A program made the translations under genes and the position numbers. A stretch of 64,000 bases of DNA from Bagarius yarrelli (Eukaryota; Chordata; Actinopteri; Siluriformes; Sisoridae): positions 613,001-677,000 of the forward strand of contig VCAZ01000044.1 of the NCBI GenBank assembly GCA_005784505.1, given 5' to 3'. The notes under the pieces are model-generated. The model made no database searches. It was not told the DNA's origin and saw nothing but the letters and a program-made list of their open reading frames with translations. Positions 49,331 to 60,352 of this stretch are shown here, piece by piece (position 1 is the stretch's first letter; each line of letters opens with the position of its first letter).

Positions 49331-51239
49331 CCTGTCTTAAAACTCTGTAAAGCTGTATTATGTTATGTTGCAATCTCTAAGCTCATGATAAGGCACTTTT
49401 ATCAGGGTAAAAAAATAAAAACAGCCTGCACTATTTTCAGCCTATTACTTTAAGCACACAGCAGGACACTTAAGTGACCCTAAGACTGGAAGGCATGAGA
49501 TGATTAGCTGACAAGTGAGTGGCCATTACTTAGCAAGAGGAGTTATCGTGTGTCGAGTAATTAACCACAATTATCTGCAGGGTAACAGAAACATAAACAA
49601 ACAAACAAACATGGGAAATTATTGATTTGGGCTATAACAATAAGAAAAAAAATTACTTACAGAAATTTAATGACTTGTCTCGCAGCCAAATTATCATTCT
49701 GTTAAATGATGCCCAATAAACATACATTTTTCACAAAGTAGCAAATTACCTGTTTTCTCCTTTTACAGCGAATCAGCAGTCACTGCATGTTGATGTACAG
49801 CCGAACGAAACAATGGCAAATGGGACATTGGGCAAAAGAAGTACTCTCTCTCTCTTTTTCTTTCTCTCTCACTTTCTCATACACACACATATATATACAC
49901 ACTCCACATTAAATATAAGTTTCAGCCCCTCAGTCTCACTTCGATTGGAAGGATCAGATATCCAGCTTTTATTAGATATTCCCTGTGGATTAGTGATACT
50001 CAGAGCTGGATAAAGATGTAAGAATGAAAAAGCATAAATGTGAAAATATAATAAAAAAATATCTAAACAGTATAATTTAAATTAAGTCTTTAATATAATT
50101 GCAAAGTAACTCTCTTATTTTTTACTGGAGAAAAGCTTGATCAACACTTCAATGCAGAAGGCAGGTTTTCTGGAGTCCCAGGGTCAAAAAACGCAAAAGC
50201 AAAAGTTGAAAAAAAAGACATGACCATGCTGTGGCTAGATTTGGCCAACACATATAGCTATGAAGCAGATTGTTCTAATCACAATAAAACCTGTTAGGAG
50301 CTTGAGCCCTTGCTGATCTATGAAATTTCCATCTCAGACTGTGATTGACTCATGTCTTGAGCATCGTCACACTGTATGGAAGCATCAAGAAACTGGAGCT
50401 TTTAATCAGCTATGTTAAGGAAAAAATCATTACAATGCATGCATGAGAAAACATCTACAGTGCACCGAATCAAGTGACCCCCGAGTGGCCACCTTATTCA
50501 TTATAACGAGGACTGTGGCAAAGCGTAAGGTACGCTAGGCAGAGCCCTTCCTTTCCAGCGTTAGGTCCTTATGGACAGTGATTTAAACCAGAGACAGTTT
50601 GGGTAGCAAACGGAGTTCCTTATGACACCAGCAGTGGAGGAGGGAAATGAAGAAATTCTTCTGGTACAAGAGGGTGGGTGAGCTACTGTGAAAGTAAATA
50701 GAGTAAGCCTGACAGTAAACTTAAATTCTCAAGGTGCCTGAATGTGACAGTAACCGGCTTTGGAGTAAGGAATTGAAAGTAGAATATGCTTTTCGTTCCG
50801 GTCTATTCAACCAATACATAGGGTTTAGCTGAATCACCCACATACCATTAGTGTTCCAACTTGGGATCCTGAAACAGATAGAGGTCGAGGAACATGCCAG
50901 TTGAGAGGGTCTGTTGGGAGCTTGCAGGCCAGCCACCCAACATTTTCTCTAGTACTCTGGGTATTACTGGGCTAAGCAGAAGCAGTTGTCCATGCCATTT
51001 TTATTAGATCATATAAACATTTTAAAACACATTGTCACCTGACTACAGAGTCTGTAAGCCCTTTAATCTGTTTTGATGGAAAATATGCCAGCTGTTACCA
51101 AATCACAAACAGATTTGATTATGATTATGTATGTTTTTAGTCAATTCAATTCTGGAAAAAAAGAATGCTTGGCTAGCAAGTTTTATGCCATTTTTCAGGC
51201 AGACCATAATTTTTTTTGAAAACTGCCTCCTTATCTGAC

Positions 51240-51560
51240 AGGATTTACATTGACATTTAGGAGATGCTCTTGTCCAGAGCGCCATACCAAAGTGCTTCGA
51301 GTCACATCATTGAACAGCTCAATACTGGTACAATAGTTCACAAATTAAAGTGTAACAACCCACAATAACTGTTAAAAAGAGTAGAATAGATAAATTCTTT
51401 TTATTAAATGACGAGTAGAAGGTATTTGAGAGAGAGGTCATCTTATGAAGACAGCCAGAGACTTTGCTGTTCTGACATTGATGGGAAGTTCATTCCAACA
51501 TCTTGGTGCCAGAACAGAGAAAAGTCTAGAGGCAAGAGTAAAAACACAATACATGATCTC
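51240..51560 (-). mobile_element. Dispersed fish repeat relic
   Basis: ACATTTAGGAGATGCTCTTG, CCAGAGCG, GACAGCCAGAGACTTTGCTG, GGGAAGTTCATTCCAACATC and GTGCCAGAACAGAGAAAAGT form a widespread fish repeat of unclear class; no intact coding frame. Confidence 0.5.
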
Positions 51561-51764
51561 TTAGTTTGTTTTGTTTAGACCTGGTACTGGTCTGCTTAAG
51601 AAAAAGTATATTTAGCTGAGGGTCAAAAGAATATTATTATGTATAAGAATGTTTTAAGTAAATGAATGGTTTTGACCCTGAAAATATTTGGCTGGCATAA
51701 GAGAGGTTTTTTTTACAGTTTTTAAATAAAAGTGCATATGCATATGTGTTGTGTTCTCTTGTTT

Positions 51765-51765
<1 letters not shown>

Positions 51766-51800
<35 letters not shown>

Positions 51801-51814
51801 TCTCTCTCTCTCTT
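51766..51814. repeat. (CT)n tract
   Basis: CT repeat with one CCCT interruption. Confidence 0.95.
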
Positions 51815-52142
51815 TGGTCAGTTTTAATATCCCTTCATTTCCAAAACATATATGAAATTTAAGTGTTGGTTTTGTCACCAGAACATAAATTAGGTTTCAA
51901 CATGTAAATAATTCTGTTGGATATAAACATGATTTCGGGTTTTTACCTATAAAAAGAGCCCTATTCTCATTGGTAACAGAGTCACTAATAAGATTTACAT
52001 TTAATTTACAAAAATATAAGAATCTAAAGAAAACACTGGATGCTGTTCTTACTCTCCAGGAGTCCTAACATTCAGGACTGAAATTCATACATCTTATTCA
52101 AAATGGCTTCATTCACATAATTAAAATGAAAGTATTAAGCTG

Positions 52143-52145
<3 letters not shown>

Positions 52146-52198
<53 letters not shown>
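52146..52198. repeat. (TA)n microsatellite
   Basis: About 26 TA units, 540 bp upstream of the csrp1 promoter region. Confidence 0.97.
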
Positions 52199-52201
<3 letters not shown>

Positions 52202-52547
52202 GCAAAACAACGATTGTGGATTGTTTATCTCTGGTGTGAATAGGGTGGATAAGCGTATCTGTCTGTTGTCCTGTGGAAAGAGTGAGTGAATGGATATGTA
52301 TGTCTGATGGACTCATGCTGAGTCGGTTTCACATAACAACACACCTTGTATGGAAACACAGACAAACCTTTATGATTACACTAACACTGCGGGATGTCCT
52401 GCGCTCTAAAACGATTCTATATATCAGGTAAAACTAGATCATTCTGGCACTACTTTGAATCAACTGGAATTGGTCATTCATTATCCAATACTGCCAGAAT
52501 ATCTAGTTTGCGGGACAAATTTTTCAATAATAAACATATACTATATA

Positions 52548-52551
<4 letters not shown>

Positions 52552-52619
<68 letters not shown>
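52552..52619. repeat. (TA)n microsatellite
   Basis: About 34 TA units, directly upstream of the csrp1 promoter region. Confidence 0.97.
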
Positions 52620-52621
<2 letters not shown>

Positions 52622-52739
52622 GTGTGTAGATTTATACGTTAAAGTAAATAAAGAGAAATGCTAAGCAATGAGCTGTGGGAGCTTTATGAAAGCCCAGTTA
52701 AGGAAAGCCGTATTGCTGCGGTGAAACAAAAAATAACTG

Positions 52740-52942
52740 TGAGAGGAACCAGATGAAGACTGGAATGAGAGAATTTTGCGTCATTCCAGGGAGTTGCCGC
52801 TTCTCTCCTCTCGCCCCCTCTTTCTCTCTTTCTCTCTGTTGTCCTGCCCACTTTCTCTGATATTACCATGAACAACATTGAACTTTTCACAACTCTTACT
52901 GAGCTGCATCCATCCATAGCACTATCAACACACTGACTGCAG
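52740..52942 (+). promoter_or_regulatory. csrp1: csrp1 proximal promoter and noncoding exon 1
   Basis: The strong donor GCAG|GTAAGT after 52942 marks the end of a noncoding first exon; the next acceptor is directly before the csrp1 ATG. Upstream, two inverted TEAD/M-CAT motifs lie close together (GGAATG 52762-52767 and CATTCC 52782-52787), followed by a CT-rich initiator-like stretch (52800-52850). The exact start site is not visible. Intron 1 is 363 bp. Confidence 0.55.
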
Positions 52943-53266
52943 GTAAGTGACAACGATGTGCTGTATGTTGCATCTCTTAGCTTCTCGAGATGTTGTATAT
53001 GGAGCAGATCATTTAAGAGGCAATAGACTACATTAACAATTTTAAAGATGTATTTCTTGGTATGTGCTGACACATTAAAAGATAAATAAATACAAAGTTT
53101 CTCTTAAGATTTAGATAAATCTGTGTGTGGTCCAAAAAGTTATGTTTCTAAACCTTTTGCAAGTTTTTCCTAAAGATATATGTAATTGTTGTCATTCCAG
53201 TTCACTGTGCTTTCTTTATAATAAATTTATGATAGATATTTGACCATGCACATGTATGTGTTATTG

Positions 53267-53268
<2 letters not shown>

Positions 53269-53300
<32 letters not shown>
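53269..53300. repeat. (TG)n at the csrp1 first coding exon acceptor
   Basis: About 16 TG units ending two or three bases before the splice acceptor at 53305. Confidence 0.96.
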
Positions 53301-53302
<2 letters not shown>

Positions 53303-53306
53303 CAGG

Positions 53307-53415
53307 ATGCCCTTTGGAGGGGGAAACAAGTGTGGTTGTTGCAAGAAGACTGTCTACTTCGCAGAGGAAGTACAGTGTGAGGGGTTGTCATTCCACAAGT
53401 CCTGTTTTCTCTGTA
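53307..53415 (+). CDS. csrp1: csrp1 coding exon 1 (start, first half of LIM1)
   Basis: Encodes MPFGGGNKCGCCKKTVYF through HKSCFLC, ending in phase 1 at GTAAGT. The exon itself begins at 53306, one base before the ATG. The acceptor is preceded by a long TG repeat with only TTC between it and the AG, an unusual pyrimidine tract. Confidence 0.96.
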
Positions 53416-55706
53416 GTAAGTCACCAGAGTTTTGTTATTAATATCCAAGGCCTCCTGTTTGCTTATTATTGTGTTATTATTTCAGAAACACTCAGACCTT
53501 TATACAAAAAGATAGCATGCCTTGAATTCTTAGGTTGCATGTGAAGAAGACTAACATTAAGCACTTTAACAAGTGTGTCCATATTAGGAAGTCAGAATAT
53601 GAACGTCACTCTGGTGTTGGATGCCTTATATGGGACTCCAGCGTGTCCCCTCCTTAATACTATGTTGATGTTGTACGTAATATTGGCTCACTGTATCAGT
53701 TATATAAACAAAGCGGTGTTGAACTTGCCTTGAACCGTAAAGTTTTCTGTCTGTTATTTAATGAATTGCTTGAAGTTTTTATACAGCCTGGAGACTTTTA
53801 AAAGGTGAACAAATGTTCAACTGAGAGAAACGAATCACATGCTGTGTTAAACAATTATTTAGGGCAGGTTGTTTGTGCATTGAGGCTTAAAGCATGTGTC
53901 ATCAACACAATGCTTAATTTGTGTCTTCAAAAAAATAAATGTAAAAGTAAGTTATGCAAATGAACACCATCCAAACATAATCATATAAGTGCATGAAAGA
54001 GCAGTTGATAAATACTACAACAAGAATCCAACATCCCATTTAAGGACTTTACAGCAGCTGTGTCTTCTCTCTGATTTGTTTCCTCTCAGTGGCGTGCAGA
54101 AAGAATTTAGACAGCACTACAGTAGCTGTGCACGTGGATGAGATCTACTGCAAATCGTGCTATGGCAAGAAATATGGTCCAAAAGGCTATGGTTATGGTG
54201 GCGGTGCCGGAACATTGAGCATGGACTCGGGCGAAGGCTTAGGGATCAAACCTGTAGAGTATGTCAAGGATCTTCATGAGGAAGTTCATATTTATTATTA
54301 ATAATATGAAGGTTTTAAACACTAATGTACTAAATATCTATTTATTATACAGGCACGCACCACATCAGCCTACCAACAACCCCAATGCCTCCAAGTTTGC
54401 ACAGAAACTTGGCAGCTCGGATGTGTGCCCTCGCTGTGGCAAATCTGTTTATGCAGCTGAGAAAGTGGTGGGAGCTGGTAACGTAAGTGATTTCTCTCCT
54501 GCTGGTATTTTAATGAATAAATACCATGATGCTGTGATCTACAACCATTAGTTATTAAAAAGGGAAATACATTATGAAATGGAGGATGGTGCAGTATCTG
54601 ATGTGGTGTTTTTTTTATAGTCATGGCATAAGAGCTGCTTCAGGTGTGCTACCTGTGGAAAAAGTCTGGAGTCTACCACACTAGCTGATCGAGATGGAGA
54701 AATTTACTGTAAAGGTGAGCATCTTGTTAATTATCGTATATTAAAAGATTTACAAATTTATGTGTGCACTTTACTTTTAAAGACAGTGAAGGCTTAAATA
54801 GGAATGGCTGTGGGTTGTCAATTGGAAGGTTGGTGATTCAAGCATTGCCAAACTGCCACTGTTAAGCTTTGATGCAAGGCCATCAACCCACTGTGGCTCA
54901 AAGCTCCTGTATCATAGCTGACCTTGTGGTCTGACCACAATTTGCTAAACTGGGATATGCAAAGAAAAAAATTGGACTGGGCTGTAATGTACGTATAAAT
55001 AAAAGTAGACTTCTCTTTTTAGTAGTGTGCAGAAAACTATAGCATGTTTTGTTAGCAAATATCCCAGCATTTCAGCATCCTGTTTTTTGGAGTACATTTG
55101 ATTTCATGATTTGGTTCCAGTAACTCTTAGTCAGTTTGTTTATTTGTAACTATAAGGCTATAATAGTTTAGTTAAAACAGGAAGCACACTCACTTTTACG
55201 GTATTGAAAAAACACAGTGGTACACCATATGAGATTGTTGTAATGATTCCATTGGTTGAATTCTATAGAAATAAATAGATTACAGACCTGCCATCTGAAG
55301 GATGCTGATATAAGTTATCACTTTTAATAAACTCATTCTTTTCATAAATTCTAAAAGCAGCTCTGCCCATTTTCCACTCAAAATTCTTGACCGAAAAATG
55401 TAGTGTCACTGAAGAATGTTTGGAATGAATGATTTCTAAATGAAATATCTCACTGACACATTTAACACCTTCTTAACATTCCTAAAACTTATTAGTAGCT
55501 ACTCCATAACCTCATACCCCACCTTTTCTTGAAAGAACCCCACATTAAGCCTTATTTCTGTTTCTGTACTATCTGGGATTATACTGCCGATTGGAAATGT
55601 ATAACCCTGTTAATGCTTTGGATTTACAGGTTGCTATGCAAAGAACTTTGGCCCGAAGGGTTTTGGGTTTGGCCAGGGGGCAGGAGCTCTAGCCCATGCC
55701 CAGTAG
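53307..55706 (+). CDS. csrp1: csrp1, cysteine and glycine-rich protein 1 (CRP1), complete, 5 coding exons
   Basis: CRP1 is a two-LIM adaptor that binds alpha-actinin and zyxin on actin filaments and enters the nucleus as an SRF/GATA cofactor in smooth muscle. Splicing 53307-53415, 54090-54258, 54353-54482, 54621-54714 and 55630-55706 gives 579 nt, 192 residues (human has 193). LIM1 zinc ligands are C9, C12, H30, C33, C36, C39, C57, C60; LIM2 ligands are C118, C121, H139, C142, C145, C148, C166, C169, all with canonical spacing. Each LIM is followed by its glycine-rich repeat (KKYGPKGYGYGGGAGTL near 63-79, KNFGPKGFGFGQGAGAL near 172-188); the first includes the basic nuclear-signal-like KKYGPK. 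All donors are GT and acceptors AG with matching phases. tnni1 follows on the same strand. Which teleost duplicate (a or b) it is cannot be told. Confidence 0.97.
53579..53588. promoter_or_regulatory. csrp1: CArG box (SRF site) in csrp1 intron
   Basis: CCATATTAGG fits the SRF consensus CC(A/T)6GG exactly and lies 163 bp after the first coding exon. Mammalian CSRP1 is a known SRF target with an intronic CArG-dependent smooth-muscle enhancer. A 10-bp motif of this kind is expected a few times by chance in 64 kb, so function is inference from position. Confidence 0.5.
54090..54258 (+). CDS. csrp1: csrp1 coding exon 2 (rest of LIM1, first Gly-rich repeat)
   Basis: 169 bp, entering in phase 1 after ttcctctcag and leaving in phase 2 at GTATGT. 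It encodes (M)ACRKNLDSTTVAVHVDEI, the last LIM1 cysteines, and the KKYGPKGYGYGGGAGTL repeat, ending LGIKPV. Confidence 0.96.
54353..54482 (+). CDS. csrp1: csrp1 coding exon 3 (linker and start of LIM2)
   Basis: 130 bp after a 94-bp intron; acceptor tattatacag, donor GTAAGT, ending in phase 0. It encodes EHAPHQPTNNPNASKFAQK and then CPRCGKSVYAAEKVVGAGN with LIM2 ligands C118 and C121. Confidence 0.96.
54621..54714 (+). CDS. csrp1: csrp1 coding exon 4 (core of LIM2)
   Basis: 94 bp after an eight-T tract and atag acceptor; donor GTGAGC, phase 1. It encodes SWHKSCFRCATCGKSLES through DGEIYCK, supplying LIM2 ligands H139, C142, C145, C148 and C166. Confidence 0.96.
54805..54985 (+). mobile_element. 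Degraded SINE in csrp1 intron
   Basis: GGAAGGTTGGTGATTCAAGC, ACTGCCACTGTTAAGC, CCTGTATCATAGCTGACC and the tail CTGGGATATGCAAAGAAA resemble the tail of the 35565 copy. It lies in the 915-bp csrp1 intron. Confidence 0.55.
55630..55706 (+). CDS. csrp1: csrp1 last coding exon (second Gly-rich repeat, stop)
   Basis: After acceptor tttacag it encodes GCYAKNFGPKGFGFGQGAG and ALAHAQ, then TAG at 55704-55706. C169 completes LIM2. The longer open frame running on to 56026 is a different reading frame and not coding. Confidence 0.96.
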
Positions 55707-56659
55707 AAAAGCAGTACCCAGAACCAAGAGGATCTGCTCCAGCTTTTCGCTTCGATTTCTGCATCCTGCACCTACCACAGTGTCCCACATGCTTGCAATT
55801 TTGCACAAGGAAATGCTTTCAAGCCTTTATATACTCATTAAAAGAGCATTATTTTACCTGGACCGAATTCCAGAAGCAGCATGCCTACACTTTCAATTAT
55901 GGGTTTATCAAACAGGTTTCATGCTGTTTATATTTACTGGGGTATAAAATTTTCCTAAAAGAGGTTCACAAACCTTTAAAATGTCCACAAAAGAATGAAT
56001 TTATTGAGGGGCGTAAATTTAAATAGCTTTTTCTAATTCTCAGTCGGCAGTGTGCCACAATGGTGGATTAAAAGCACATTGGGAGAGGTATAAAAACTTC
56101 AGATTGCTGAAACAATGACAGTTTATATCTCTGTGGTAACTTTCTAATTTAAAATTCATACATTAAACTACTAGAAACATGTGATTATACTTCAATGATC
56201 TCTTTCGGCTGCTGTAACTTTCCTACACAGATGCATGATAAACATGTGCAGATGACCTGATTGTTTACTTCTGACATCACCGAGACCTCAAAAAGAAGCG
56301 AGTGTTACAAATGAACAATGGGGGATTATGTCTGTCAGCACCCTGACAAGAAAACTGCTGCCATAAAGACACAGATACATTAAAGACTGAAAACTGAGAT
56401 GCCGAGTCGAGTGACAAGAATTAGCTTCTGTGAAATCCTGAAATACTGCAAATGCAGGTTTAAGAGATTAAATATACAACAGACAGTCAGACCTCAGCAC
56501 ATCAGTAGCAGTTTTGTCTTTTCTCCAAAGGATGACCAGTTACAGTGTTGTTTGTGGATGAAGAAGTGAGAGCTTGTTTTGCCACTAGAGGGGGTCCTTA
56601 CAAATATTGCTCAGTGTTCATGTCGCTTACTGATTGCACATAAAGGCATAGAAGCCCAC

Positions 56660-56665
56660 AATAAA
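56660..56665 (+). terminator. csrp1: Candidate csrp1 polyadenylation signal
   Basis: AATAAA about 950 bp after the csrp1 stop, with a second AATAAA some 20 bp further on and GT-rich sequence beyond. The 3' UTR between shows no coding frame or transposon. The real cleavage site is not proven. Confidence 0.4.
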
Positions 56666-57635
56666 TCATTATAAGTGAAATAAATTGGTGCAGGTACTGT
56701 GGCATGCAGAATTCTAATGATATTATTATGCACATATGGGCTGTCGGTTATCTGAAATTAGTTTTTATTAAAAATATATGTATTATCATGTAACGTTTTA
56801 TTAGGAGAGGGCATGGGTGTGGTGGGAACACTAAACTAAACAACACTAAAAGATTAGCACATTGTTTATTGTAATCAACTATTAACTTTATGTTGACATT
56901 GTTGGTGTATTAAGCAATAAATAAATGCATTTTAGCCTGCAAATAATGATGTGCCAAAGCACAACTGGAAGAATTAGCTTGCTGGATCGGGGACAAAACA
57001 CGGTGTGAATGTTAACACAGCATTTATATAAACCCATAAACTGCCTGTCTGGGGTCCTGCAATTTACAGGAGGCACTAATGAGGAGTGGCTTTGTCATAC
57101 TATAAACAGATATCTCGGATAAGCATGTGCAGTTCGATTAATAGCCCTGTTATAAGCTCTACTAATCGCTTAGCCTTAGCGTCAAAAGATTTATTTGCAC
57201 CCAGGGCTGCTGAGATACACTAGCAGTTTTGTATTCTATGAAATTATTTCTATTACATTAATGCTAGTACTGTTTCTAATAATAAAAACAGATCTCTGTG
57301 GGCTCTCGAAGTGTGTGGGCCCTTATAATTGTCCTAGTTTTCCCCTCCTTAGGCACCCCTGGTTACAGTATGATGCATAACAGCCCAACTACGCTAAAAA
57401 AATGTGCGGGATAAAGGCTAAGCTTTAAATAAGTCTTATCAGTAAACATGACGTGTTTTTAGATCCTCTCTTCATACTGCTAATATTTAATTAACAGTCC
57501 AGAGCATATGTGGGCTTCAAACTCAAATTTCATCATCCTTTCATATCCACGTTAAGATAAATTGATGGGTAAATCGGCCTGGGGTGCTGTGATATAAACT
57601 GAAAATCTTCTAATCAGTCTAGTAATGAAATAATG

Positions 57636-57661
57636 CACACACACACACACACACACACACC
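57636..57661. repeat. (AC)n microsatellite
   Basis: About 13 AC units between csrp1 and tnni1. Confidence 0.95.
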
Positions 57662-58284
57662 GCCATCATCTTGACTTCACTCTTGTTAGCAAAGCCACTT
57701 ATAGCAATTGGGGAAATGAATCTTACCCTAGATATGTGGTGTCCTATGCGATAAAGGGTAAGTAAGATGGCTATTAACCAATCTTATACATTTATAAGCC
57801 TTCGAGCACACACACATTACACACACAGTGCCAAGTGGCAGCATCAGCTGGTATGCTGCACTATGTTTAGACACTCTGTTATATGAAGAGTATTATGTTC
57901 CTGTCATCAACACACAGAGAGTTAACATCTTCACCAGCGATACTTTAATCGGAGGCGCTGTTACAGGGTTGGGATGAGGACACGCTGAGATGAAGCTCTT
58001 TCTAATAGCTCAGTCATTAAGCCTCACTGTGGAACACATGTCCCCACAGGCTCAAAAAGCCAAGTCGTTCCAAACATTAGTGGGGGTTTTTAACCTGTTT
58101 TTAGCTTCTTTAAGCACAGAGCAATTTTAAACAAATATCATCCAGCTTTCTTAATTTGCAAGCATTATCCAAACACCGCACTCATCAAAACCTTGACCTG
58201 TGCTTGTAGATTCAGGATTAAAGCTTTACAGCATGTAAAGCATTTTTAGTCCATATAATTTTTTTATATATTTTGTGGAATTCT

Positions 58285-58640
58285 AGTGTTTACCGAAACT
58301 CTATGGCCAAACGCTGGTAGACATCTGACCATCATACGCATATGCATACCTTCCCCTAAACCGGTGCCACAAAGCTGGAAGAACACAATTATCTGTGATG
58401 TTTCTTTATCCTGTAACACTAATGGAAGCCATGGGGTCTAAATAAAACCTTCAATTTGACAAAGCCTCTGTGCATGAAATAAGGCTTCGACCTTGCTTTT
58501 GGGATAAACCAGCTCACCAATTGTGAAGCAGTTGGCATCAGAGCCTGAGCTGATTAATGCTCTTGTGGTTGAATGAGCAAATCCCCACCACCATGCTTCA
58601 AAAACTTTAAAAACGGAAAGCTGTTAGAGCAAAATTCTGC
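58285..58640 (+). mobile_element. Tc1-type relic in csrp1-tnni1 spacer
   Basis: CATCTGACCATCATACGC, GGTGCCACAAAGCTGGAAGA, ACCAGCTCACCAATTGTG and TAATGCTCTTGTGGTTGAAT are recognisable pieces of the fish Tc1-type family, in forward order, both ends eroded. Confidence 0.55.
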
Positions 58641-59126
58641 AGGCTGTTACAGCTAAAAAGTAAAAAACAAGCCCAGAGAAATTTTCACCAAGCATATAAG
58701 TGAGTGTCGGGTGTTAATGTCAGCATACTTTTTACCATGCAGTGTTATAAAAAAAATTATTAAGGTACAATTACAAATGGTGCCACTAAAATGGTGTCTT
58801 AAATGGATAGTAAACTGCGGCTTTTGTTTATACAAAACATTGCTAAAGGCTGCTGGCTTTTGGGTAAACCAGCCCATCAAGAAAGAAAGATAGATACATC
58901 CACACATTAGGAACAGTGTTTCTTTGGCACAAACTACTAATACCACAAATATTAAAATTTATGCTAATATACACATTATTTTATGTTCGTTTCTCTTACT
59001 CAAGCTAACTGTGTTAAAGATAAAGACAGTGATAGACAGAGTGATACGGGACTCACAAAGATGTGATAAAGACGTGTGGTTGCTGGTTATCACTGACTAA
59101 GTACAGAAGCAAAAAAAAGTTAAAGA

Positions 59127-59130
<4 letters not shown>

Positions 59131-59164
<34 letters not shown>

Positions 59165-59172
59165 TGTGTGTG
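59131..59172. repeat. (TG)n microsatellite upstream of tnni1
   Basis: TG repeat with one TCTG interruption. Confidence 0.95.
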
Positions 59173-59349
59173 CATCTATAAATATCTTCCAGTGAAAAGC
59201 AAGGCAAAAACAATAAGAGGTCGGTTTAAAAGAAGGAGACATTGTTTCTGAGCATCATTTTGTGGAGCATCACTTTTCCATTGCTGTGCTTGAGGTGAGA
59301 GAATATCTTTATTGTAACTATTGTCACTTTATTGTAACTATATTATTTA

Positions 59350-59625
59350 ATAAAATCGATTCAAAAAGAAAGAATATTAAAATTATTATTTATTTGTGCA
59401 TAATTCTGGAAGTTCCTTATATTGCTAGCAACTTTTTAGTAATTTTTTTCTCTGCTATATGAAACATCAAGCAGCCTTTTCTTTATAATAATCTACAGTC
59501 TGATTTTTATTAAACTTGATTTTATAATGAATTAAAAATCATTTATCTATAAGAAAGTATTGTTTGCTACAAATTTTAAAAAGGGAATATTATTGATTCA
59601 GTGTTATTATAAAAATCTCTGTAAT
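59350..59625. repeat. Direct duplication upstream of tnni1, copy 1
   Basis: Shares TTGTGCATAATTCTG, ATTGCTA(G/T)CAACTTTTTAG, TTATAATAATCTACAGTCTG and AAGAAAGT(A/G)TTGTTTGCTAC, in the same order and orientation, with 60711-61025. Confidence 0.8.
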
Positions 59626-60344
59626 TTACACACGGGTCAATTCGAACTCTTTTATCACTTTAGCGCCATTTGTTCAGTGTGGATGTTAAATAAAGTTTGT
59701 TTAAAAGTCACAGAAAGCATGCTGCTTTTTAAAAGGCCTGATGCAGATCTATTTGCGGCACAGCACCTGGTGGAAATAAGCAGGAGAAAGCCGGATTGTT
59801 ATCTGAAATACTTGGCATGCCTTTATCCCCAGACACTCTGTTTGTCAGACAACACTTTCTTTTTAAGGTGTGTTTGTGTGTGTGGCCAATATTATCACAG
59901 CAAATTGGCTCACGGTATTGTAAAGTGATTCAGTTTTATGACACCGGTTTCTTCTAAGCACAAAGCATCAGTCTGTTATAATCAGATATTTTATATTACT
60001 TGGAATGAGTACTTTTTATGATTGTGCTAACTACTACATACTGCATCACCAGTTACTATCAATAAAAGCCAATATAATATAATATAATAATATATATTTA
60101 ATTATTTTGCCATAATATTTGCATTGATAAGAAGTGCTAATCTAATTTCCTGCTGGTCAAAAACGTATTATTTTACAAAGACAAACTTTTGAAAGGGCCT
60201 TGTTAGTCTGATTGATGCTGGCTACTGAAACCTGACCTCTTTCATTAGTCTCAATGCTTAAAGCCTTTAATTCTCCTCAGGGTGCTGCGCTTTCCTAACA
60301 AAAGCTTTTATTTTTTACCTTTAGGTTTAATCCACATTATAAAG

Positions 60345-60352
60345 ATGCCTGA
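60345..60352 (+). CDS. tnni1: tnni1 start exon (coding part ATGCCTGA)
   Basis: The exon begins near 60325 after acceptor ctttag, with 20 bp of 5' UTR, then ATG CCT GA and donor GTAAGT, phase 2. MPE is the usual start of slow troponin I. Confidence 0.85.

Larger units (their letters stand above)
56700..60324. other. Spacer between csrp1 and tnni1, tnni1 upstream region
   Basis: No phlda3-like frame and no other gene seen. Contains an AC repeat (57636), a Tc1-type relic (58285), a TG repeat (59131) and duplication copy 1 (59350). A less AT-rich stretch at 59700-59880, with an E-box (CACCTG) near 59766, and the stretch 60200-60320 directly before the start exon are the best candidates for tnni1 control sequence and noncoding exon 1. 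Confidence 0.6.

Noticed and set aside
55529..56026. 165-codon frame as a separate gene
   Set aside because: It overlaps the last csrp1 exon in another frame and continues into its 3' UTR.
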